Source: Acidobacteriaceae bacterium
Lineage (GTDB): Bacteria; Acidobacteriota; Terriglobia; Terriglobales; Acidobacteriaceae
NCBI GenBank assembly: GCA_003164255.1
Contig: PLST01000485.1
Span: 1-7,596, forward strand
Reading direction: 5' to 3'
Length of the DNA: 7,596 nt
A program made the translations under genes and the position numbers. This document shows, piece by piece, positions 1 to 6,515 of this stretch. A model generated the notes under the pieces. That model did no database searches, had not been told where the DNA came from, and saw only the letters and a list, made by a program, of their open reading frames with translations. Positions within the stretch are counted from its first letter, which is position 1; each line of letters starts with the position of its first letter.

Positions 1-351
1 GAGCAGCAGGAGGGCCGCGGCATCGGTCTCATGGCCAAGCTCAAGGCCTACCAGTTGCAGGATCAGGGCATGGACACCGTTGAAGCCAACGTCGAGCTCG
101 GGTTCGCAGCCGATTGCCGCGGCTACGAACTGCCCGCCGAGGTGCTCAAGCTACTCGGTGTCAAGAGCGTCCGCCTCATGACCAACAACCCTGAAAAAGT
201 CTCCGCGCTCGAGTCCGCCGGCATCGTAGTAGCCGAGCGCCTCTCCGCCGAAGTCGAGCCCCAGGAAAGCTTCGCCGGCTATCTAAAAACCAAGCAGGAA
301 AAAATGGGCCACATCCTCGAAATGGTAGTCACTGAAGACCAGTCAGAGTAA
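1..351 (+). CDS. ribA: GTP cyclohydrolase II, C-terminal part (5' end outside window)
   Basis: This enzyme opens the imidazole ring of GTP in the cytoplasm to give the first pyrimidine intermediate of riboflavin synthesis. The frame is open from base 1 and ends at TAA 349-351, leaving 116 residues. They begin inside the signature block QEGRGIGL (residues 3-10), followed by KAYQLQDQGMDTVEAN and LGFAADCR, which are hallmark GTP-binding and catalytic segments. LMTNNPEKVSAL and the C-terminal KTKQEKMGH are also typical of the family. The ATG at base 31 is internal, not the start. Whether the missing N terminus carries a DHBP synthase (RibB) domain cannot be seen. Third codon positions are strongly G/C, more so than in the polysaccharide genes to the right. 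The gene converges on the truncated oxidoreductase with only 18 bases between stops and no clear terminator hairpin. Confidence 0.95.
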   Translation, partial: EQQEGRGIGLMAKLKAYQLQDQGMDTVEANVELGFAADCRGYELPAEVLKLLGVKSVRLMTNNPEKVSALESAGIVVAERLSAEVEPQESFAGYLKTKQEKMGHILEMVVTEDQSE

Positions 352-369
352 ACCCTCCTCAAAAAGCTG

Positions 370-903
370 TCAGTACCCCACCCTAAACCGTTCCCGCGCG
401 TGCTTTGGTTTTTCCAGTTCGTCCACTAGGGCAATCGCGAAGTCTTCCATCGACACGTGACTCTTCCCATCGGCAGCTATCAGAAGCTGGTCTTTGCCAA
501 GGCGGAATTTCCCGGTACGCTGGCCGGGAGCGAAGAATGCAGACGGCGACAGAAACGTCCAGTCGAGCACCTTCTCCTTGCGGAGCCTTTCCAGGAAAGC
601 CGCGCCTGCAAGTGCCTCGGACTTATACTCGGCAGGAAAGTTTGGTGCATTGACGAGAAGAAGGCCCGCTGCAACCTCCAGGCTTCCCGCACCACCCACC
701 ACAAGCAGCCGTGCAACATGTCCCTTCTTCGTTGCGGAAATTACCTTCTCCACATCGGTACTCAGAAATTTAACGCTGTGAATGATGGCATCGTGACCCG
801 CAACGGCAGCTGCCAATCCGTCTTCGTTCGTCACATCTCCGGCTGTCACCGTGACCCCTTCCTGCTTGGTCAACTTCTCAGGGTGACGGGCGATCGCCGT
901 CAC
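370..903 (-). CDS. NAD(P)H-binding Rossmann-fold oxidoreductase (YwnB/COG2910-like), N-terminally truncated, probable pseudogene
   Basis: The 177 residues from a GTG at 903 read as an atypical short-chain dehydrogenase/NmrA-like protein. VTAIARHPEKL is strand 2 of the fold, followed by AGDVTNEDGL, a HDAI strand, LLVVGGAGSLEV, DWTFLSPSAFF and a C terminus ending RFRVGY. Members of this family are about 210 residues and start with a strand plus GxxGxxG loop that binds NAD(P). In frame upstream I read FLGFRATTELVGRGHQ (bases 951-904), matching the end of that loop and the first helix, but TGA at 957-955 closes the frame before the glycines or a start. No good ribosome site precedes the GTG. The gene has therefore lost about 10-12 residues by mutation or rearrangement. 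The intact remainder suggests a recent loss. It could still yield a short protein that cannot bind cofactor normally. The substrate is unknown. Confidence 0.75.
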   Translation of the reverse strand: MTAIARHPEKLTKQEGVTVTAGDVTNEDGLAAAVAGHDAIIHSVKFLSTDVEKVISATKKGHVARLLVVGGAGSLEVAAGLLLVNAPNFPAEYKSEALAGAAFLERLRKEKVLDWTFLSPSAFFAPGQRTGKFRLGKDQLLIAADGKSHVSMEDFAIALVDELEKPKHARERFRVGY

Positions 904-1261
904 TTGGTGGCCGCGGCCTACAAGTTCTGTTGTCGCTCTGAAGCCAAGGAAGATTCATGGATAATGATTGCCCGCAGATCAGCTTGCATTCATGCGTGGA
1001 TGAGCCTTTCAACTAAAAGCGGATGTTCCAGAAACAGTCGGAAAGCAGCTGGTCTAGAGGAGCCCCGTAATCCCAACTGCGGAACTTGCCGGCGTAGCTT
1101 TGGAACGGTCCAGTGTCAAAATGAACCTAAAGAAGACCCATTCTCCGGAATTTCCCAATCTAGTAATCCCTCACATGGTTTTCGAGCACATTCTCACTCG
1201 ATGGGAATTTAGACGGCCTACCATCAGGAAGTCGGAAAGACTGAGCACAGGAAACGAGTCT
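904..1261. other. Non-coding junction between housekeeping genes and polysaccharide locus
   Basis: These 358 bases carry no convincing gene. The first ~50 bases hold the out-of-start remnant of the oxidoreductase (FLGFRATTELVGRGHQ on the minus strand). The rest should contain the promoter of the plus-strand cassette, but I cannot identify one with confidence. A small dyad TCGAG-N10-CTCGA lies at 1182-1201, about 60 bases before the first gene, and GGAAC occurs twice 21 bases apart at 1081 and 1102. Both are short enough to be chance. I see no transposase remnant, tRNA or attachment-site duplication. Confidence 0.6.
1249..1252 (+). promoter_or_regulatory. Ribosome binding site that fixes the start of the small membrane protein
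   Basis: AGGA followed by nine bases before ATG 1262. This favours ATG 1262 over the in-frame ATG at 1100, whose extra 54 residues are basic and polar and would bury the signal peptide inside the protein. Confidence 0.6.
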
Positions 1262-1501
1262 ATGCAACGCCTACTTGCAGGTTTCATTCATTGTCTGACT
1301 GGAGTACAGGTTCTGGCGTTATTGTTTGCACTTGCCAAGCCAGCATACGCATATGTTGATCCTGGTTCCGGGCTGTTCGCCCTTCAAGTCATTAGTACGA
1401 CGTTCGCGGGCATGATCTTCATCCTTCGCAGGCGTCTGCAGACTATCCTCCGAAAGATGACGCTGCGCTCCAGATCAGAGCGTGAGAAGGCTTCAGAGTA
1501 G
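1262..1501 (+). CDS. Small membrane protein with YVDPGSG motif (79 aa)
   Basis: I do not recognise a characterised function. From ATG 1262 the protein has a hydrophobic N-terminal segment (about 11-26) ending in AKPAYA, a good signal-peptidase site after residue 30. Next comes YVDPGSG (31-37), a single membrane helix (about 38-55) and a strongly basic, then mixed-charge, tail (56-79) expected in the cytoplasm. Small proteins with a signal peptide, a Y-x-DPG-(S/T)-G motif, one transmembrane helix and a basic tail recur in bacterial polysaccharide loci, from memory, usually as hypothetical proteins. The stop TAG 1499-1501 shares its G with the GTG of the next gene, so the two are probably translationally coupled. 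By position it may be an accessory or scaffold subunit for the methyltransferase and membrane enzyme downstream; that is inference. Confidence 0.75.
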   Translation: MQRLLAGFIHCLTGVQVLALLFALAKPAYAYVDPGSGLFALQVISTTFAGMIFILRRRLQTILRKMTLRSRSEREKASE

Positions 1502-2880
1502 TGCCCCCGCGGTTATCGGTCGCAAACGGGACCTTCCGTGATCCGGCAGGGCGGCTCTACCGCGATGGCGATCGGATCCTGCGCGAGGTCCATCCGCTGC
1601 AAGCAGCTTCAGCGGTGGCGTGGCTCGAGTCTCCGCTGGCCAGGCGCTGGATGCAGGAAGGCCGCATGGTACCGACCGTGATCCTCTCGTCGGCAGCTGG
1701 ACAGCCCAGCATACTTGAGCATGAGCGCCTATTCTTTCCAACTTATCCATGGGAGTGGTCTCCGAGCCAATGGATCGCTGCAGCTTCGCTTACCTTGGAT
1801 CTGTGCGACGAGGCAGTCGAAGAGGGATTCATTCTCAAGGATGCCGCGCCGCTCAATATCCTCTTCTCGGGGTCTCGGGCTGTCTTCGTGGATGTATTAT
1901 CGTTCGAGCGTCGAGACCCTGCGAGTCCTATTTGGCTCGCCTATGCTCAATTCGTTCGGACATTCCTGTTGCCACTTTGCGCTTATCGGTATTGCGGCTG
2001 GCCACTTTCGGCAACCCAGCAGAAGCGCGATGGTTACGAACCCGCGGACTTGGCGCCCTACTTACCAATTCTCCTGCGCTGGGGTCGTCCTCTCCGTTCC
2101 CTGGTGACCCTCCCGCTGCTGTTTCAGAAGAATCAGCGCTTGCTGGCTTATCGACCAAGGACTTCCGAAGAACAATCCACTTTTGCCTTACGTCGCTTAG
2201 TTCGATCGGCTCGCACATTGCTCCACTCTCTGGTTCCTCGCAAGTGCAACTCCCGATGGAGCCGATACACCGAGACAGCTTGCCACTACGGACCGGTAGA
2301 TCACGACGCCAAGCAGAGTTTCGTGCGCAGCACTCTACGGCGCATACAAGCCGAGCGCGTTCTCGATGTGGGAGCTAACACCGGTGTCTATTCGCGTCTT
2401 GCCGCCGAGAGCGGCTCTGAAGTAGTCGCCTGGGACACCGACGTGCGGGCAATCGATCTCAATTGGCAAGCAGCGCAGAGCGCCGGTCTATCGATATTAC
2501 CCGTGGTTGCGGACTTTGCACGGCCTACGCCAGCGATAGGGTGGCAAAACCAAGAAAACGCCAGCCTGCTTGATCGTGCCAGAGGTCAATTCGATTGTGT
2601 AATGTTGCTTGGAATTCTGCATCATCTCCTGGTCTCCGATCAGATTCCTCTTCCCGCGATCATTGAGCAGTTGTGGGATATATCGAAACGGTGGGCGATC
2701 ATTGAATGGATTCCGAAGGAAGATGCGCAGTTTGAAGGGCTATGCCGCGGGCGAATGGAACTCTATGCTCACATGAGCGAAGACTATTTCATTCAGACCC
2801 TGTCATTAAGATTTGCAGTTCGCTCTTGCGACAGGCTTGCGAACGGTCGTTCGGTGTGGCTGCTGGAACGATCCCAATGA
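1501..2880 (+). CDS. Kinase-like region fused to class I SAM-dependent methyltransferase (NoeA-like)
   Basis: This 459-residue soluble protein has two parts. The C-terminal part (about 255-459) is a Rossmann methyltransferase: VLDVGANTG (287-295) is the SAM-binding motif I, D312 in AWDTD is the expected acidic ribose contact, VADFA (336-340) follows, and FDCVMLLGILHHLL (364-377) is motif IV. The N-terminal part has KDAAPLNILF (113-122) and VFVDVLSFE (128-136). D114, N119 and D131 have the spacing of the catalytic loop and metal-binding Asp of the protein-kinase/aminoglycoside-phosphotransferase fold, although the usual His before the first Asp is a Lys here. NoeA-type nodulation methyltransferases have a similar layout, from memory. 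The likely job is methylating a sugar or lipid-linked glycan precursor; substrate unknown. The GTG start is chosen because AAGG lies ten bases upstream (1487-1490) and the N terminus (DPAGRLYRDGDRILREV) looks family-like. The gene's TGA overlaps the next ATG. Confidence 0.82.
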   Translation: MPPRLSVANGTFRDPAGRLYRDGDRILREVHPLQAASAVAWLESPLARRWMQEGRMVPTVILSSAAGQPSILEHERLFFPTYPWEWSPSQWIAAASLTLDLCDEAVEEGFILKDAAPLNILFSGSRAVFVDVLSFERRDPASPIWLAYAQFVRTFLLPLCAYRYCGWPLSATQQKRDGYEPADLAPYLPILLRWGRPLRSLVTLPLLFQKNQRLLAYRPRTSEEQSTFALRRLVRSARTLLHSLVPRKCNSRWSRYTETACHYGPVDHDAKQSFVRSTLRRIQAERVLDVGANTGVYSRLAAESGSEVVAWDTDVRAIDLNWQAAQSAGLSILPVVADFARPTPAIGWQNQENASLLDRARGQFDCVMLLGILHHLLVSDQIPLPAIIEQLWDISKRWAIIEWIPKEDAQFEGLCRGRMELYAHMSEDYFIQTLSLRFAVRSCDRLANGRSVWLLERSQ

Positions 2881-4418
2881 AACTCCGGAGCGTCCTAGAA
2901 GGGATAGGCGCGGCACTTCTGGTGCTGATGCCGTACTACTGCAAATTTCTCATCCCCTCGAACCTTGAGATCTATCACCTTCAGCTTCCGCTCACCAGTC
3001 TGATTGGCGGCCTTCTTGTCGATCTGCTTGTGTATTCAGCGCTATTGACGGCTCTGTTGCTGGCAACCCAACATCTTCCGCCGTTGATACAGCGGATTGT
3101 CAACGCTTTGTTCGCTGCTTTCATGTTTTGGAACCTCGTGGATTTTGCGAACATAGCGCTGATCCATGAGCAGTTTCACATTGACGAGTGGTCTCGGGTA
3201 TGGCTGCGCATTCCGATTGCGCTTCTGATTTTGTCTGGGGCTCTCGCCTGCTTTTTTCCGCTCTGGACTGAACTTTTCGCACGTGGGGTTCGCCTTGTCA
3301 TTGCCGCAGTTTCCTTCTCGGCTGTTTGGATTGTCCCACAACTGCTTCATATTGCGTTGGCTCACCAGCCTCTGCAGAGCCCCGCCTTAGCGAGTCCAAC
3401 GGGGCTCCAGAGGAGCGGTTCTGATCGAAGGATTATCTGGATTCTTTTTGACGAGCTTTCCTACCACCAGACATTCGATCACCCTGCGCCTGGCATCGAG
3501 GTCCCGAACTTCAACCGATTGCGTGACGGGAGCATATCGTTCAGTCAGCTGAGGCCAGCAGGGTTTTATACCGATCGCATCATTCCATCCTTGTTCTTGG
3601 GAAAGCCCATCGATCAGATTCGCAGCACGATCAACGGGGAACTTTGGTATAGAGACCAAGTTCAGCAGCGCTGGTTTGGCTACGATCCAAATGCCACCCT
3701 CTTTGCATTGGCGCAACGCAATGGATGGAACACGGGCATCGATGGCTGGTTCATTCCTTACTGCCGCACGCTCGCTCCTGTGGTCAACAGATGTTTCTGG
3801 GAAGCGAATTTAACTCCGGTTGAGTTGCTCGGCGCATCGGAGAAGAAGTCCGTTTTGGCCAACGCCGCAGTGATGCCAAGCCGCCTTCTTTCACTGTTCA
3901 GCCGGACAACCACTCCAGAAGAGGGACAGATAGAGAACTACCGGAACATCATGGCGCATGCGGAAACAATGATTGCCGACAAGCAACTACAGTTTGTCTT
4001 TATCCATATTCCAGTCCCTCATGGCCCGGGGATTTTTGATCGCCGAAATCATTCGCTTCGCCCAGGGGGAACTTATCTTGATCGCCTCGTGCTTGCCGAC
4101 GACACGCTGGGCGTGCTGACTAAAGAGGTGGAAGCCACTTCATGTGCTGCCAACACTACTTTAATTGTTTCGTCCGATCACTCCTGGCGCATTTCATTGA
4201 GTAGACATAGTGGGGAATGGAGCGATGAAGAGGAGCACGCTTCTGGGGGCAAGTTTGACGACCGGCCAGTATTGCTGATTCATTTTGGGGATCGAGAATA
4301 CCGCAGAGATGTTCATGAAGTATTGCCTGAGATGCTGGAGCATAGCATGGTGGCTGGTATGATCCAGGGCCAGATCAAGACTCCCGAAGACTTGAGCGCC
4401 TTCATCGCCCGGCAGTAG
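2877..4418 (+). CDS. Polytopic membrane protein with sulfatase/alkaline-phosphatase superfamily domain
   Basis: This 513-residue protein has about five transmembrane helices (roughly 8-26, 40-64, 74-96, 108-130, 137-161) followed by a large extracytoplasmic domain. That domain carries the superfamily metal site: D192 in WILFDELSY, T232 in FYTDRIIPSLFLGK as probable nucleophile, H382 in PVPHGP, and D434-H435 in VSSDHSWR. The nucleophile position is Thr, not the Cys/Ser-x-Pro-x-Arg of true sulfatases. Phosphoethanolamine and lipoteichoic-acid-type transferases share this layout, so a phospho-group transferase or hydrolase acting on the polysaccharide or its lipid carrier is more likely than a sulfatase. 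An upstream in-frame ATG (2742) lies inside the methyltransferase gene; ATG 2877 is preferred because it forms an ATGA overlap with that gene's stop, gives an N terminus starting directly in the first helix, and has GGA nine bases upstream. Its 3' end overlaps the convergent glycosyltransferase by 17 bases. Confidence 0.85.
   Translation: MKLRSVLEGIGAALLVLMPYYCKFLIPSNLEIYHLQLPLTSLIGGLLVDLLVYSALLTALLLATQHLPPLIQRIVNALFAAFMFWNLVDFANIALIHEQFHIDEWSRVWLRIPIALLILSGALACFFPLWTELFARGVRLVIAAVSFSAVWIVPQLLHIALAHQPLQSPALASPTGLQRSGSDRRIIWILFDELSYHQTFDHPAPGIEVPNFNRLRDGSISFSQLRPAGFYTDRIIPSLFLGKPIDQIRSTINGELWYRDQVQQRWFGYDPNATLFALAQRNGWNTGIDGWFIPYCRTLAPVVNRCFWEANLTPVELLGASEKKSVLANAAVMPSRLLSLFSRTTTPEEGQIENYRNIMAHAETMIADKQLQFVFIHIPVPHGPGIFDRRNHSLRPGGTYLDRLVLADDTLGVLTKEVEATSCAANTTLIVSSDHSWRISLSRHSGEWSDEEEHASGGKFDDRPVLLIHFGDREYRRDVHEVLPEMLEHSMVAGMIQGQIKTPEDLSAFIARQ
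4402..4418. other. 17-base overlap of convergent gene ends
   Basis: The plus-strand membrane enzyme stops at TAG 4416-4418, and the minus-strand glycosyltransferase stops at the complement of TCA 4402-4404. The last codons of each gene are therefore antisense to the other. There is no room between them for a terminator, and no strong hairpin is visible just outside, so transcripts from the two operons should run into each other. Confidence 0.9.
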
Positions 4419-5280
4419 CGCCGATCTCAAGCGGCTTTACGTTGCCCCTGGACATCAAATCAGGGATAAACTTTCTTCGTAGTAATAGCTTGTAACAGAA
4501 TCCACGTATGCAGTTGGGCGCCAGTCGAATCGGACCGCGCACCACAATGTTTCTTGTGCACTCAATCGCGTTCAGCAAGCCAATCTCGTGAAGGAATAGC
4601 TGGAATTTGACTTCCCGTTTGAAATAGTCATAACCGCCTCTGCGGGCTTGCATGCCGTTGCCCACACGAACATAGGCAACGACATTCTGCAAGTTGTACA
4701 GACTGTAACCGAGCATCAGCATTCTTGCCCAAAGGTGATAGTCTTCGAATCCCGGAAAGGGTTCGTAACTGCCTGCAGCCAGAACCGCGGCTCTCCTGAA
4801 AACGGCCGTGACATGGTTTATGGGGTTTCTGTATTTGGCATAGTGCAACAGTGCCTCCCCTGTCGCCGGCAGACATCGCAGGGAATGCGGCTTCGATGGG
4901 TCCTGGTCGAACTCGGCCCATACCCCGCTGACGACATCTACCCGAGGATTTCGTTTAAGGAAATCGATCTGCAGTTCAAACCTCTGTGGTACGCAAATAT
5001 CGTCTGAATCCATTCGGGCAACAAACTCTCCCTGGCACCATTGGAGCCCCGCACGCAGACTTTCTCCGAGGCCAACGTTAACCGCCAGTCGCACCGATAC
5101 GATGCCAAGCCGAACACTGTAGGCTGCAATTACATTTTGCAATTCCACTCCGAGTGGGCCGTCTTCCACGATCACGACTTCATCCGCCGTGAGGGTTTGA
5201 GCGACAAGACTGTCCAGGCATTCGCAAAGAAATGAAGGAGACTCTTTTTGATATACAGACATCAACACTGAGAGGGTCAT
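4402..5280 (-). CDS. Family 2 glycosyltransferase
   Basis: This 292-residue GT-A fold enzyme would transfer a sugar from a nucleotide donor to a growing polysaccharide repeat unit at the inner face of the membrane. Visible features in order are MTLSVLMSVYQKE at the nucleotide-binding N terminus, VIVEDG (D40), NVGLGESLRAGL (68-79), the DxD-type motif MDSDD (90-94) followed by PQRFE, RNPINHVTAVFRR (151-163), and FPGFEDYHLW (175-184), whose E179/D180 fit the acceptor-activating position. It resembles the AmsE/WcaA-like exopolysaccharide transferases. No membrane helix is obvious; the basic C-terminal region (about 245-275) may bind membrane. GGAG (complement of 5288-5291) lies seven bases upstream of the ATG, and that ATG overlaps the acyltransferase stop as ATGA, so the gene is coupled to it. 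Donor and acceptor sugars cannot be told from sequence. Confidence 0.92.
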   Translation of the reverse strand: MTLSVLMSVYQKESPSFLCECLDSLVAQTLTADEVVIVEDGPLGVELQNVIAAYSVRLGIVSVRLAVNVGLGESLRAGLQWCQGEFVARMDSDDICVPQRFELQIDFLKRNPRVDVVSGVWAEFDQDPSKPHSLRCLPATGEALLHYAKYRNPINHVTAVFRRAAVLAAGSYEPFPGFEDYHLWARMLMLGYSLYNLQNVVAYVRVGNGMQARRGGYDYFKREVKFQLFLHEIGLLNAIECTRNIVVRGPIRLAPNCIRGFCYKLLLRRKFIPDLMSRGNVKPLEIGATAGR

Positions 5281-6482
5281 TCCATTGCTCCAGTAGACGA
5301 TAGAATTTCTTCCGCCTGATTGCAGACCAACGATTTGCGCTCCTTATTCAATCTGGAGTTCGTAGCAAAGTCGGCTTCAAGCTTTGCATTGAGCCCAATT
5401 GATTCAGGGGCGTTGAAAACACCGGGGCTCCTGGCAGATTGCGTCAGCCGCTTCCCGAGCTGGATCATCGGGTTCTCGAGAAGTTGGAAAGAAACGAATG
5501 AGAGGAGGGCCGTAATGAAAAGAAATATGCACACCTTCAACGCCAGTGTCAGGCCAGGCAGACAACGCATTACAAGAATCAATGCAGGAACATGAAGAAG
5601 ATAGATACCGTCGGAATACCTGGCCATCTGTTGTACGGGACGCACAATCCATCTTGCCTTCAATTCACCGAAAGCTGGAATGGCAAGAGCCAGCGTCAGG
5701 CAGATGCCTGCATCGACCATTGAGCCAAACGGAGACTCGGTGGAGTGCTCTCCCACAAGCAAGCCCTGAACAGCAAAGAGGCTGAGAATGAAAAAAGGCC
5801 AAGCCCATGCCGGAAGCGGGCGCCGGTTCGGTTCATCATTTCGCCGATTCATTAAGCGGTAGGTCACCATGCCGCCAATAAACATGGGCGGAAAGATTGC
5901 CCCGTGAAGCATCCTCGGCAGCGCGGGTTGGGTTGTCGCGGTCATGACGAGCGTAGAAATAAGCCAGAGTGCGAGTACGGCAGACAAACGGTCAAAACGC
6001 TTGAGGAATACAAAGAAGGCGGGCAGAACAATGTACATCTGCACTTCCCAGGGAAGACTCCACAGCGGTCCAACTACGCTGGGAAAGCTCCGGAGCATGT
6101 TCTGCGCCAGGAGCAGATTCGCCGCCACTCCGCGCCAGCCCAGATTATGAAAGTTTCCACCTGGCTGGTCGGTAAGCCCACTCGCCAGTGCCAGTAGAAT
6201 CGTCAACCAGCAGAGCGGATATATGCGAAATGCGCGGCGAATCAGGAAGTCTCGTCCGCGATGCCGGGCCTGCATGCGATCCATGGAGAGCATCAGCACC
6301 AGACAGGTATGCACGAAGAAGAACATGACTCCGGTGAAGCTAAGGTTGTGCAGTCGCTGGTTGACCCCAGCGTCGTAGGAGCATAAATGAAAATTGACGC
6401 ACTGGTGCCACAAATGTTGGGCGACCACTGACAGTACCGCCAGCGAACGAAGCATATCGAGATTTGCATAATTCGTCTTCAT
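5277..6482 (-). CDS. OafA/acyltransferase-3 family membrane O-acyltransferase
   Basis: This polytopic inner-membrane protein of about ten helices probably transfers an acetyl or similar acyl group to a sugar hydroxyl of the polysaccharide. Hallmarks from ATG 6482 (401 residues) are NLDMLRSLAVLSVVAQHLW with the catalytic-type H23 (7-25), FFFVHTCLVL (54-63), RRAFRIYPLCW (82-92), WSLPWEVQMY (141-150, with E146), GIYLLHVPAL (292-301) and LLENPMI (334-340). A GTG six codons earlier (6500) is possible; ATG is preferred because AGGTGA precedes it, though the spacing (~14) is long, and the acyltransferase fold begins right after it. The intergenic gap to the upstream polymerase is about 33 bases, so the three minus-strand genes probably form one operon. 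Oddity: about 60 polar residues (342-401) follow the last helix, where many family members end soon after the LLENP motif. Confidence 0.93.
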   Translation of the reverse strand: MKTNYANLDMLRSLAVLSVVAQHLWHQCVNFHLCSYDAGVNQRLHNLSFTGVMFFFVHTCLVLMLSMDRMQARHRGRDFLIRRAFRIYPLCWLTILLALASGLTDQPGGNFHNLGWRGVAANLLLAQNMLRSFPSVVGPLWSLPWEVQMYIVLPAFFVFLKRFDRLSAVLALWLISTLVMTATTQPALPRMLHGAIFPPMFIGGMVTYRLMNRRNDEPNRRPLPAWAWPFFILSLFAVQGLLVGEHSTESPFGSMVDAGICLTLALAIPAFGELKARWIVRPVQQMARYSDGIYLLHVPALILVMRCLPGLTLALKVCIFLFITALLSFVSFQLLENPMIQLGKRLTQSARSPGVFNAPESIGLNAKLEADFATNSRLNKERKSLVCNQAEEILSSTGAME

Positions 6483-6515
6483 TGGATCTTCGCTCTTCAC
6501 CTGCCGCCGAGGAGC

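Noticed and set aside
1081..1106. Two GGAAC copies 21 bases apart as an ECF-type promoter or activator site
   Set aside because: Five-base matches are common by chance, and no convincing -10 element or wider symmetry accompanies them.
1182..1201. TCGAG-N10-CTCGA dyad as an operator
   Set aside because: Five-base arms are near chance expectation in a window of this size, and no promoter can be placed relative to it.
457..1212. Long open frame of 251 codons on the plus strand
   Set aside because: Most of it is antisense to the conserved oxidoreductase. Its composition is irregular and rich in Cys, Arg and Ser, with no recognisable domain, as expected for a chance antisense frame.
1100..1261. 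Upstream in-frame start (ATG 1100) for the small membrane protein
   Set aside because: The extra 54 residues are basic and polar, carry no family features and would place the signal peptide in mid-protein; ATG 1262 has a good ribosome site.
1749..2378. Open frame of 209 codons on the plus strand
   Set aside because: It lies wholly inside the methyltransferase gene in another frame, and its product is low-complexity Ser/Arg/Leu-rich sequence without motifs.
2742..2876. Upstream in-frame start for the membrane phosphatase-superfamily protein
   Set aside because: It would overlap the methyltransferase by 139 bases; ATG 2877 gives the usual ATGA overlap and a clean membrane N terminus.
4420..4435. 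GCCG-N8-CGGC hairpin followed by TTT as a terminator of the plus-strand operon
   Set aside because: Only four base pairs with an eight-base loop and a three-T run, too weak, and it lies inside the glycosyltransferase coding sequence.
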